DNA from: Acidobacteriota bacterium
GTDB lineage: Bacteria; Acidobacteriota; Blastocatellia; Pyrinomonadales; Pyrinomonadaceae
Assembly: GCA_019239425.1 (NCBI GenBank)
Contig: JAFAZX010000064.1
Location: forward strand, 310,001 to 374,000
Length of the DNA: 64,000 nt
Reading direction: 5' to 3'
Part shown: positions 1 through 8,252 of the stretch, in pieces
How the letters are laid out: each line of letters begins with the position of its first letter
Numbering within the stretch: position 1 is the first letter of the stretch
The notes under the pieces: generated by a model
The model's database searches: none
What the model was told of the DNA's origin: nothing
The model's input: only the letters and a program-made list of their open reading frames with translations
Made by a program: the position numbers and the translations under genes

Positions 1-623
1 GGGAGTGTGTAGACCTCCGGCGCTTTAACGCCGTAGGCGCCGGGCACCTTCCCGGCGAGATGCGTGGACTGCGCCGCGAACAGCACCCGGCGCGCGAGCA
101 GGCGCGAGGCCCTGACGATTCGACCGAGCGACTTGCAGTCGATTTCGTCGATGCCCTGCGGGCGCTCGCCCTCCGCGCCGGGGATGCGGAGGGTGTCTAT
201 CTTGCGCACGTCCTCCGGCGTCCTCGGGTCGCGCACCCACACGACGATGGGAGTCCGCGGCAGAGCGCCCGCGAAGAAGCGGAAGCCGGGGCGGTAGTCG
301 ATCATCAAGAGCAGGTCGGGGCTGACTGCTCTCACGAAGGGGATGTCCGACAGCCGCCCGCGCCCGCGCGTAATGAGCGGCGTGTTGTGGACGCGCCCGC
401 CGCCGGCCGCGCGCGGGAGCGTCCGGTTGAGGAAGACCGCCTCGAAGCCGAGCTCGGGATGTTCGTTGAAGAGGAGCGCGACCTGCCGCGCGGCCCAGCC
501 GAAGCCGCCGAAGCCGCCGACCTCGCGCCCAAAAAACTCGTTGGCGACGATGCCAACTTTGATAGACTTGTAAGTGTCTCGGGAAGTCTTCACGGCCTGC
601 AACGCCCGAGCGCAAATATACAT
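1..623 (-). CDS. Glycosyltransferase, GT4-like, N-terminal part (3' end beyond the left edge)
   Basis: Reading the minus strand from an ATG at 623 gives an open frame with no stop to the window edge, beginning MYICARALQAVKTSRDTYK and then KVGIVANEFFGREVGGFGGF. This is the glycine-rich N-terminal donor-side start of many GT4-type glycosyltransferases. Typical Rossmann-like segments follow (SPDLLLMIDYRPGF, PIVVWVRDPRTPEDV). A GTG at 593 is an alternative start. It is divergent from the next glycosyltransferase, with a 24-bp gap between the two starts, so the pair probably belongs to one surface-polysaccharide locus extending left. The C-terminal nucleotide-sugar domain is not in the window, so donor and acceptor are unknown. 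Long open frames on the opposite strand here are shadows. Confidence 0.75.
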   Translation of the reverse strand, partial: MYICARALQAVKTSRDTYKSIKVGIVANEFFGREVGGFGGFGWAARQVALLFNEHPELGFEAVFLNRTLPRAAGGGRVHNTPLITRGRGRLSDIPFVRAVSPDLLLMIDYRPGFRFFAGALPRTPIVVWVRDPRTPEDVRKIDTLRIPGAEGERPQGIDEIDCKSLGRIVRASRLLARRVLFAAQSTHLAGKVPGAYGVKAPEVYTL

Positions 624-647
624 GAGCACGAAACGGAAGCCACCCGC

Positions 648-1781
648 ATGCGCATCTGCATCGTTAAGACAGGCCCACTCACCTACTCAGAAACCTTCAT
701 CGGCCAACGCGTCAGAGACCTGCCGGCCGAGACGACGCTCATCCACAACTGGCCGCCCTGGCGCGCCGAAGCGTCGCGCTGGGAGAAGACGCTGGCGGGC
801 CGCGCGTACTACCGCGCGCTCGGCCTGCTCCGCCCGCGCGCCTACCGCCGGCGCATCGACGAGGCGTACCGGAAAATCTTCGAACGCGAGCGGGCGGACG
901 TAGTGCTCGCCGAGTACGGCCCGACCGGCCTGTTCGTCATGGGCGCGTGCCGGAGACTCGGCCTGCCGCTCTTCGTCACTTTCCACGGGTACGACGCGAG
1001 CCGGCGCAACACCCTGCGGCGCTTCGGAAAGGAGTACCCGGAGCTGTTCCGGCAGGCGGCCGGCATCTTCGCCGTGTCGCGCGTGATGAGGGAGAGGCTC
1101 ATCGAATTCGGCGCGCCGGACGAGCGAGTGCATTACGTCACGACGGGCGCGAACTGCGAGCTGTTCGACGGCGCAGACCCCGCGTCTGCGCCGCCGCTCG
1201 TCGTCGCCGCCGGGCGCTTCGTCGAGAAGAAGGCGCCGCACCTGACGCTCGAGGCCTTCGCGCGCGTGCTGCGCGAGTGCCCCGACGCGAGGCTGCGCAT
1301 GATAGGCCAGGGGCCTCTGCTCAGGCGCTGCCGCAAACTCGCCGCGCGCCTCTCAATCGCGCACGCGGTGACGTTCACGGGGAGCCTGCCGCACGAAGCG
1401 GTCGCCGCGGAGATGCGCCGCGCGCGACTCTTCGTGCAGCACTCCGTCCGTGCCGAGTCGGGCGACAGCGAGGGCACGCCGGTCTCCATACAGGAGGCGG
1501 GCGCCGCGGGCCTGCCCGTCGTCTCGACGCGCCACGCGGGCATCCCCGAAGTGGTCGTCGAAGGAGAGACGGGACTGCTCGTCGACGAAGGCGACGTCGG
1601 AGGGATGGCGCGGCGGATGATACGGCTCTTGCGAGACCCGGCCCACGCCGCGCGCCTCGGCGAAGCGGGACGGCGCCGCGTCCGCGAGCACTTCTCTTCG
1701 TCGAGTTGTGCCGAGCGTCAGTTGGAGATCATCGAGAGGACACTCGCCGCCCGCCACGCAGGTCAGTACCAGCTGAGGTAG
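648..1781 (+). CDS. Glycosyltransferase family 4 (GT-B fold)
   Basis: This 377-residue protein transfers a sugar from a nucleotide donor, presumably onto a polysaccharide or lipid-linked acceptor at the cytoplasmic face. It starts MRICIVKTGPLTYSETFIGQ, a standard GT4 N-terminal domain. It contains VTFHGYD and a C-terminal GT1-type domain with VAAGRFVEKKAPHLTLEAF, an RMIGQGPL segment and the nucleotide-sugar EX7E-like region (EGTPVSIQEAGAAGLPVVSTRHAGIPEVV). Residues upstream of 648 in the same frame are the antisense of the neighbouring glycosyltransferase, so I place the start at 648. It converges on the ATP-sulfurylase gene with a 26-bp gap. The exact sugar cannot be read from sequence. Confidence 0.87.
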   Translation: MRICIVKTGPLTYSETFIGQRVRDLPAETTLIHNWPPWRAEASRWEKTLAGRAYYRALGLLRPRAYRRRIDEAYRKIFERERADVVLAEYGPTGLFVMGACRRLGLPLFVTFHGYDASRRNTLRRFGKEYPELFRQAAGIFAVSRVMRERLIEFGAPDERVHYVTTGANCELFDGADPASAPPLVVAAGRFVEKKAPHLTLEAFARVLRECPDARLRMIGQGPLLRRCRKLAARLSIAHAVTFTGSLPHEAVAAEMRRARLFVQHSVRAESGDSEGTPVSIQEAGAAGLPVVSTRHAGIPEVVVEGETGLLVDEGDVGGMARRMIRLLRDPAHAARLGEAGRRRVREHFSSSSCAERQLEIIERTLAARHAGQYQLR

Positions 1782-1807
1782 CGCCTGGCACCGACCGCTG
1801 TGGCGTC

Positions 1808-3556
1808 TCACGCTTCCTCGTCCGGTTCTTGCGCGTGCCGGACGAAGCCCGCCTCGACAAGAATCGAAAGTATCAACTCGGCGTTCTGCTCCGCGGTGCG
1901 GCCGACCGTGTCGATGACGAGTTCGGGGCTGGGCGGCGGCTCGTACGGGTCGTCAACGCCGGTGAAGTTCTTGAGCCTGCCTTCGCGCGCGAGGGCGTAC
2001 ATGCCCTTCGTGTCGCGCGCCTCGCAGACTTCCAGGGGCGTGTCCACGAAGACCTCGAAGAAGCGCTCGCCGCCGACCAGCGCGCGGCACTCGGCGCGCG
2101 TCGAGCGGTAAGGACTCACGGCCGCGCAGATGACGCCGCCGCCGTGGCGCGCGATCTCGGCCGCGACGAAGCCGATGCGCCGGACGTTCGTGTCGCGGTC
2201 TTCCTTGTCGAAGCCGAGACCCTTCGACAGGTGCGTGCGCACCACGTCGCCGTCGAGCAAGGTCACCTGCCGCCCGTGTTCAAGCAGCTTGACGACGAGG
2301 ATTTCGGCCGTCGTCGATTTGCCCGCGCCCGAGAGTCCCGTGAACCAGACGCAGAAGCCCTGCCGGTGTCGCGGCGGGTGGGCCAGCCCGAGTATCGAGG
2401 CGACCTCGGGGCGCGTGAACCAGCTCGGGAGCCTCCGGCCGCGTCGAAGGTATTCGTCGCGCACCTGCGTGCCCGAGAGCGAGGCCGTCGGCGTCTCGGG
2501 CGTGACGCGGGCCGCCTCCTCGTAACGATCCTCTTCCGAAAGGTAGACCATCTCGGAGAAGGGAAGCGGCTTCACCCCAAGCTCCTCGGCGTGGCGCGCG
2601 ACCAGCTCCTGCGCGTCCGAAGCGCCGTAGAAGGGCTCGCCCTTCGAGTCGAGTCCGGGGCCGGCGTGGTCGCGGCCGACGATGAGGTGGTTGGCGCCGT
2701 AGTTGCGCCGGATGAGCGCGTGCCAGAGGGCCTCGCGCGGGCCGGCCATCCGCATCGCGAGCGGGAGCAGCGCGAGCAGCGTCGCCGCGGGGTCGTAGTA
2801 GCGCTCGGCCAGAATCTTGTAAGAGCGGACGCGCGTGTAGTGGTCGATGTCGCCCGGCTTCGTCATGCCGACGACGGGGTGCAGGAGGAGCGTGCCGAAG
2901 ACGGATTCGGCCGCGCGCCGCGTCAGTTCTTCGTGCGCGCGGTGCAGAGGGTTGCGCGTCTGGAAGGCGACGACGTTGCTGCGGCCGAGGGCTTTGAGCG
3001 CCGCGCGCGTCTCGGCAGGGGACATGCGCAAAGCGCGGAAGTCATAGTGGCGCGGCAGCGCGACCGCGCGCAGGGGGCCGCTCACGTAGAGCTCGCCCCA
3101 GGTGTTCATCTCGGCGATTGTCGGGTGGCGCGCGTCTTCGGTGCCGTACGCGAGCCTCGCCTCGCGCGCGCGGTTCCACTCGTAAATCTCCTCGACGCGC
3201 ATGAGGGCGAGCGGGTTGTTGTAGGAGTCCGTGAGGACGACCTCCGCGTCGAGCCTGAGACCGGCGTCGCGGCCGACCGCGAGCGTGACGGGGAGGGGGA
3301 AGAGCGTACCGTCGGCGAGCCGCATCTCTTCGAGCACGCGCTCGTAGTCGGCGCGGCCCATGAAGCGTTCGAGGGGAGAGAAGGCGCCCGTCGCCAGCAG
3401 CTCGAAGTCGCAGAGGCCGCGCGGTGTGAGCCGCAGGCGCGGCCGGCCCGCGGCGCGCGCGCGCAATTCCTCACGCTCTTCGTCCGCGGCGAGAAGGTTG
3501 ACCAGCCGGCCGCCGTAAGGAGGGACGAGCGGCCCCCCTGTCTGTGAAACGCCCAT
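1808..3556 (-). CDS. sat: Bifunctional sulfate adenylyltransferase/adenylylsulfate kinase
   Basis: This 582-residue fusion makes APS from ATP and sulfate and then phosphorylates it to PAPS. The first 165 residues are the PUA-like ATP-sulfurylase N-domain. The catalytic part has the QTRNPLHRAH nucleotide motif near residue 199 and GRDHAGPG near 291. The C-terminal APS kinase begins around 395, with the P-loop GLSGAGKSTT near 405 and a DGD motif following. Domain order (Sat then CysC) matches known fused bacterial enzymes. No cysH, cysI or sulfotransferase is visible nearby. The adjacent glycosyltransferases make PAPS supply for polysaccharide sulfation as plausible as assimilation; that is inference. 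Confidence 0.95.
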   Translation of the reverse strand: MGVSQTGGPLVPPYGGRLVNLLAADEEREELRARAAGRPRLRLTPRGLCDFELLATGAFSPLERFMGRADYERVLEEMRLADGTLFPLPVTLAVGRDAGLRLDAEVVLTDSYNNPLALMRVEEIYEWNRAREARLAYGTEDARHPTIAEMNTWGELYVSGPLRAVALPRHYDFRALRMSPAETRAALKALGRSNVVAFQTRNPLHRAHEELTRRAAESVFGTLLLHPVVGMTKPGDIDHYTRVRSYKILAERYYDPAATLLALLPLAMRMAGPREALWHALIRRNYGANHLIVGRDHAGPGLDSKGEPFYGASDAQELVARHAEELGVKPLPFSEMVYLSEEDRYEEAARVTPETPTASLSGTQVRDEYLRRGRRLPSWFTRPEVASILGLAHPPRHRQGFCVWFTGLSGAGKSTTAEILVVKLLEHGRQVTLLDGDVVRTHLSKGLGFDKEDRDTNVRRIGFVAAEIARHGGGVICAAVSPYRSTRAECRALVGGERFFEVFVDTPLEVCEARDTKGMYALAREGRLKNFTGVDDPYEPPPSPELVIDTVGRTAEQNAELILSILVEAGFVRHAQEPDEEA

Positions 3557-3677
3557 TCTCGGTTGACCAGTGTGGATGTAGTTCTGGCTTTGAAGAGTCG
3601 GCCCGAAGTATAGCAGGACGGGCCGCGTGCGAATGAACGGCGTGATAGTCCGCGTGTAGATTGTCCGGGCAAGAGAA

Positions 3678-3719
3678 GGGAAGGCCGCCCGGAATTAGAA
3701 TCCACCGGGCGGCCTCCCC
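3678..3719 (-). terminator. Hairpin terminator downstream of the DUF4214 beta-helix gene
   Basis: An 11-bp perfect stem (3682-3692 with 3705-3715, arm AGGCCGCCCGG) encloses a 12-base loop and lies 20 bases past the stop codon at 3740. It is GC-rich with no long T-run, so it may also act as an mRNA 3' stabiliser. It separates this gene from the downstream ATP sulfurylase. Confidence 0.6.
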
Positions 3720-3739
3720 GTCTTCTTGTCCGAGCGTCT

Positions 3740-6700
3740 CTACTGCCCGAACCTCTTGCGGTACTCATCCGAAGTGAGGAAGGCCTTGACCATCTCGGCC
3801 TGGATGTAGTTGCCGTTGAACTCGCTGAGCTTACCCAGCCAGAAGCTGTAGCCGTTGAAGTTCGTGTCGGGCGCGCTGTCTGGGTCTCTCCTCAGATACC
3901 CGAAGTACTGCATCAGCACGAAGGCGTTGTTGGACTCGCGCCGCACCTCCGACGGGTGCTCGGCCACCGCCCGCAGCACCTGCGCACGCGTCTTCGCGGC
4001 CGACTTGAGGTCGGCGACCAGACCGTCCCGCTCCGCCTGCGAGAGAACCCCGCCGGCGTTGGCGTTCAGGCTGTCCACGTACGACTCGGGCGTCGTCGCG
4101 GTCGGGTACCGGGTCGTGAAGCGGGAGCGCAGGACGAAGGCGTCCACGAACGCGCGCTTGTTCTCCTCGAGCTTCTGCTCCCAGCCCACCGCGCCGACCA
4201 CGAGGCCCTGGCCGATGCTCTGCGTGTCGGACAGGAACTCGGTGAGCGTCAGCGGCACCGGCTTCGCGACCGAGATGTTCCCGAAGGCGACCTTGTCGAG
4301 CCTGTAGACGAGGAAGCCCGTCTGCTGGAACTCGATGGAGAGGAAGAACGCGGCACTGACGTTGATGCGCTTCACCTCGCGGCACTGCTGGTCGGCTCCG
4401 CACTGCTCGATCTCGTTCGTCCAGAAGGCGAGGCCCGAGGCGTCGGGCTCGCGGTTGAGGAAGTCCTGGTAGTGCTGGCGGACGAACCGGTTGGTGTTGT
4501 CGTTGGGGTTCCCCGAACTCTCCTGCGCGTCGTCGGTGATCTCCAGCGTCGCCACCGTGCGCGCGCCGAGCACCACGCCCGTGCCCGAGACTCCGCTGAG
4601 GCGGATGACGGCCGTCTCAGTCCCCTCGACGAAGGAGTCGTCGCCGACCAGGACGGTGATGGTCTTCTCGGTCTCGCCCGGGGCGAAGACCAGCCTGCCC
4701 AGCGCCTTCGTGAAATCACAGCGGTCGAGCGCCGCGCCGGTCGTGGCCGAGCAGGGCACCGAGACGCTCGGGATGCTCCCGTCGTCGGTCGCGTAGGCCA
4801 CCGACGCGGGCGTCGAAGTGTCGCCGGCGCGCTTGACGACTACGGCCAAACCGCCGGAGCCTTCGGCGGCGGTGTAGGAGGACTGCTTGAACTCGATGCT
4901 GCCGGGCCGTACCGAGATGTTGACGAAGTCGGTGTCGGTGCGCGCGCCCCCCGCGCCGTTGAAGCCCTGGTCGTTCGTGGTGACCTGGAGCGAAGTCCCG
5001 CCGCTGAAAGCCGGGGCGGGCTTGAAGGCGAGGCCGTTGAGGGCCGCGTTGAGGTCGCCGATGGTGCCTGCGAACGTCATCGTGGCGTCGTCGGTGCCGT
5101 CGCCCGCGGTGAAGGACAGGTTGGCCGTCCCCCCGAGCGTGAGCGTGCCGTTCGTGACCGACAGGGTGACGCGCAAAGGGTCAGTCCCCGCGTCAACGTC
5201 CGCGACCGAGATGGCGTTGGAGTTGGCGGCCGAGAAGACGAGCGGCGTGTTCTGGTCGGTCGTCTGGGTGGCGACGGGGAAGGTGTTGACGGGCGGGTCG
5301 TTGACCGCCGTGACGTTGATGGTGACGGTGGCGGGCTGCGAGTCGGCCCCGGCGGAGTCCGTCGCCTTGTAGGTGAAGGAGTCGGGGCCGTTGTAGTTGA
5401 GCGCGGGCGTGTAGGTGCGGAAGGAGCCGGAGCCGCTCAACGTGCCGTGCGAGGGGTTCGTGACGACGGTGAATGTAATCGAGTTGCCCTCGACGTCGGT
5501 GGCCGAGAAGAAGATGCTGGTTGAAGAATCTTCCGAGGTGCCGATTGACAAGTTCTGCGCCACGGGCGGGTCGTTGACCGGCGTGACGGTGATGGTGAAC
5601 GTCTGTGCGGCGGAGGTGTCCTGGCCGCCGTTCGCCGTCCCGCCGTCGTCCTTGGCGATGAGGGTGATGGTAGCGCTCCCGTTGGCGTTGGGTGCCGAGG
5701 TGTAAGTCAGGGTGCCCGACGGGCTGACCGCGGGCGCGGTGGAGAAGAGCGAGGCGTTGGTGTTGCCGGTCACCTGGAAGGAGACCGCCTGCGCGGACTC
5801 GTTCGGCCCGGGGGTGATGTCGGTCGCCCAGCCCGCGACGGTCTGCGGGCCGGCGTCCTCGGCCACGGTCTGATCGGCGCCCTTCGTGAAGGAGGGTGCG
5901 TCGTTGACCGGCGTGACGGCGAGCTGGAAGGTGTCGGTCGAGACCGAGCCGCCGGCATAAGTCACCGACAGCGTGATCTGGGCGGAGCCCGACTGGTTCG
6001 GCGCCGGGGTGAGCTGCAGCGTCCTGACGCGGCCGGAGCCGCTGACGACGAGCCCCGCGTCGGGGAGGAGCGCTTGGTTGTTGGAGGCGGCCGTGATTGA
6101 CGTGGCGGCGTTGGCGCCGTCACCGACGGCGAAGGTGAACGAGAGCGTCACGTCCTCGTTCGTGCCCTTGTCCGTCACGGCTTCGAGGGACGAGTGGTAC
6201 TCGAAGGCGCCGCGGTCGACGAGGTGGGACGTGGAGTCGATACGCGCCGCCCCGCGCTGGTCTGTCACGAGGGGGCTCCCGTTCGAGTCCTGTGCGAGCG
6301 GGTTGCTCCCGCTGTCGATGGCGGGGCTCGATGCCAGGAGCGCGTGCGTGAGCGTGGGGCCGCCGTTGTCGGCGAGCGGGGCGAGCTGCGGGTCGAGGGG
6401 CGAGGCCGTGGTGCCGAACTGGTCGTAGTTGGATGAGCTGAACGCTGCGACTCCGTCCGCGTTGCCGATGAGGTTGTACCCCTGCGAGGTGAAGGTCTGG
6501 CCGTAGACGTCCGGCATGGTCGTGGCGTTGGCCGAGCCGTTGCGGGCCACGATGGAGTTGCGGATTATGACTTTATAGAAGTCGTTGTAAATGTGAATGC
6601 CGGCGCCCCCGAACCCGCCCGCGGATGTGTTGAAGGCGATGGTGGAGTTCGTCACGTAGGCCGTGCCCGCGTTCCAGAGGCCGCCCCCCGTGCCGCCGGC

Positions 6701-7942
6701 CCCGGTGGTGCTGTTGCCGCTGATGGTGGCGTTCGCCAGGTCCAGCCCCCCGGAGTTGTCGATACCGCCGCCGACGCCGCCGCCGAAGTTGCTGCTTTTC
6801 CCCGCGACGTTGCCGCTGACCGTGAGGCCCCTGACCCTCATCTGGCCGCTGTTGAAGATGCCGCCGCCGAACCCCCCCTGCCCGGAGGAGCTGGAACCGT
6901 CGCCCGTCCGGTTGTCCTGAACGGTGACGTTCGTGAGCACGGAGGCGGTCCCCACGGAGGTCGCGCCCCCCGAGTAAAGGCCCCCCCCGCTGCCGCCCGA
7001 GCCGCCGCCGCCGAAGCCGCTGCCGGTGACATTATTGCTGATGACGGTGCCGGCGATGTTCAGCGACCCGGCGTCGCTGTAGATGCCGCCGCCCGGCCCG
7101 CCGTAGCCGCGCGCGCCGCCCGTGGGGCCTGTGCCGGTGTTGTTGCCGCTGATAACGCAGTTAGTCAGGGTGACCGCGCCCTGGTAGTTGCCAATCCCCC
7201 CGCCGCCGCCGCCGCCGCCGTCGCTATATGTGCCGGGGCCGCCGTCGCCCGTGTGGTTAGAGGTGACGGTGCAGTCAGTCATCTTCAGCGTCCCGGTGTT
7301 ATAGACGCCGCCGCCCGGCCCGCCCGAGCCGCCGTACCCGTTAGAGAGGCCGCCGCCGCCGGCGCCGCCGTTACCCGTCGCGTTGCCGGTGATGACGCAG
7401 CCGGTGAGCGTCAGCGTGCCGGCGTTAGAGATGCCGCCGCCGCCCTCGCCCGAGCTGGCGAACGTGCTGGCGGGCGCGCCGTCGACCGTCTTGCCGTTCG
7501 ACACGGTAAGGCCCGAAATGCCGACCGTCGTGCCCGAGGTCACCCTGAAGATGCGGTAAGCGCCGCCCGTGTCCCTGCGCACCGTGAGCAGCCCCGAGCC
7601 GGGGCCGCTGATCGTCATGCTCGTCGAGATGTCGGGGAGCGCGCCTGACAGGTTAATGGTGCCGTTGACCGAGAAGGTGATCGTGTCCAGACCGGCCGTG
7701 GCGTTGGCCTGCTGGATGGCGGCGCGGAGCGTGCAGTTGCCGCTCCCGTCGTTACAGACGTTGTCGGACAGGTTGTTGTCCGCGCCGTCTCCGGTACTGT
7801 TAATGTTGAAGGTCGTCGCGGCGAGTGCGGTGGGCTGGTAGAACCCGGGCAGGCACAACGCGATTAAGGCAAGGGCGCCGAGCAGGAGGAGAAGGCTTCC
7901 GCGGCGCGGGCCGGCTGTCCTGCGAGTCGAGGGATGGGGCAA
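3740..7942 (-). CDS. Large secreted beta-helix/Ig-repeat protein with C-terminal DUF4214
   Basis: A 1400-residue exported protein, probably displayed on or released from the cell surface. I choose the TTG at 7942: AAGGAG lies 7 bases upstream (7950-7955), and this start gives a clean signal peptide (MPHPSTRRTAGPRRG, then a Leu-rich core, then an ALA/A site). Upstream in-frame extension to 8026 has no such site. Domains in order: CSLREA-like segment (about 43-85, CTLRAAIQQANA); a glycine-rich parallel beta-helix with repeated GGGIxNxGTLxLxxCxIxGN (about 127-580); Ig/cadherin-like repeats with VNDPP linkers (about 590-1010); a Calx-beta domain (about 1014-1139); and DUF4214 (about 1147-1400), ending YRKRFGQ. 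The last domain is shared with the protein at 10659. Function is unknown; adhesion or carbohydrate binding is likely. Confidence 0.85.
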   Translation of the reverse strand: MPHPSTRRTAGPRRGSLLLLLGALALIALCLPGFYQPTALAATTFNINSTGDGADNNLSDNVCNDGSGNCTLRAAIQQANATAGLDTITFSVNGTINLSGALPDISTSMTISGPGSGLLTVRRDTGGAYRIFRVTSGTTVGISGLTVSNGKTVDGAPASTFASSGEGGGGISNAGTLTLTGCVITGNATGNGGAGGGGLSNGYGGSGGPGGGVYNTGTLKMTDCTVTSNHTGDGGPGTYSDGGGGGGGGIGNYQGAVTLTNCVISGNNTGTGPTGGARGYGGPGGGIYSDAGSLNIAGTVISNNVTGSGFGGGGSGGSGGGLYSGGATSVGTASVLTNVTVQDNRTGDGSSSSGQGGFGGGIFNSGQMRVRGLTVSGNVAGKSSNFGGGVGGGIDNSGGLDLANATISGNSTTGAGGTGGGLWNAGTAYVTNSTIAFNTSAGGFGGAGIHIYNDFYKVIIRNSIVARNGSANATTMPDVYGQTFTSQGYNLIGNADGVAAFSSSNYDQFGTTASPLDPQLAPLADNGGPTLTHALLASSPAIDSGSNPLAQDSNGSPLVTDQRGAARIDSTSHLVDRGAFEYHSSLEAVTDKGTNEDVTLSFTFAVGDGANAATSITAASNNQALLPDAGLVVSGSGRVRTLQLTPAPNQSGSAQITLSVTYAGGSVSTDTFQLAVTPVNDAPSFTKGADQTVAEDAGPQTVAGWATDITPGPNESAQAVSFQVTGNTNASLFSTAPAVSPSGTLTYTSAPNANGSATITLIAKDDGGTANGGQDTSAAQTFTITVTPVNDPPVAQNLSIGTSEDSSTSIFFSATDVEGNSITFTVVTNPSHGTLSGSGSFRTYTPALNYNGPDSFTYKATDSAGADSQPATVTINVTAVNDPPVNTFPVATQTTDQNTPLVFSAANSNAISVADVDAGTDPLRVTLSVTNGTLTLGGTANLSFTAGDGTDDATMTFAGTIGDLNAALNGLAFKPAPAFSGGTSLQVTTNDQGFNGAGGARTDTDFVNISVRPGSIEFKQSSYTAAEGSGGLAVVVKRAGDTSTPASVAYATDDGSIPSVSVPCSATTGAALDRCDFTKALGRLVFAPGETEKTITVLVGDDSFVEGTETAVIRLSGVSGTGVVLGARTVATLEITDDAQESSGNPNDNTNRFVRQHYQDFLNREPDASGLAFWTNEIEQCGADQQCREVKRINVSAAFFLSIEFQQTGFLVYRLDKVAFGNISVAKPVPLTLTEFLSDTQSIGQGLVVGAVGWEQKLEENKRAFVDAFVLRSRFTTRYPTATTPESYVDSLNANAGGVLSQAERDGLVADLKSAAKTRAQVLRAVAEHPSEVRRESNNAFVLMQYFGYLRRDPDSAPDTNFNGYSFWLGKLSEFNGNYIQAEMVKAFLTSDEYRKRFGQ

Positions 7943-8252
7943 AGTTTTTCTCCTTGAGGTGCATGGGGTCTGGACGTGGAGCGCGGTTAAAGACCTGAAC
8001 ACAGGCGGCGGCCTGTGACTTGTCAAAGGTTAAACGTGAAGGCGGAATGCGTAAGTGACCGAGGTCACGAGCCTGCACCGGGGAGGATGAGACTTCGGCT
8101 CGTCGAATCTCGCCAGAAACAGACGCGGATTATACGTTCACCTCGGCGTTTACGGAAGCGAAATTTACACACAGGCGCGGGCTGGCCCTCACGTGTACGC
8201 GCCGGTGCGAGGCGCGGGCAGGGAAGTTGGGAAGAATGAAATGAGTCGTCAA
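7943..8252. promoter_or_regulatory. Intergenic region with candidate promoter and palindrome
   Basis: This 310-bp gap holds no convincing gene. A minus-strand TATAAT (complement of 8129-8134) could be the -10 box of the beta-helix gene, although its -35 match is weak. A perfect interrupted palindrome GTGACC-GA-GGTCAC lies at 8055-8068, between that -10 and the start codon, and may be an operator. Confidence 0.35.

Noticed and set aside
947-3547. 866-residue plus-strand open frame across the glycosyltransferase and ATP sulfurylase
   Set aside because: Arg/Ala/Val-rich translation antisense to clearly recognised genes; a common artefact of high-GC DNA.
3956-5524. 522-residue plus-strand frame opposite the beta-helix protein
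   Set aside because: Arg/Val/Glu-rich shadow without recognisable features.
7195-7225. CCG/CGC trinucleotide run as a phase-variation tract
   Set aside because: It changes only glycine number in the beta-helix region and cannot shift the frame.
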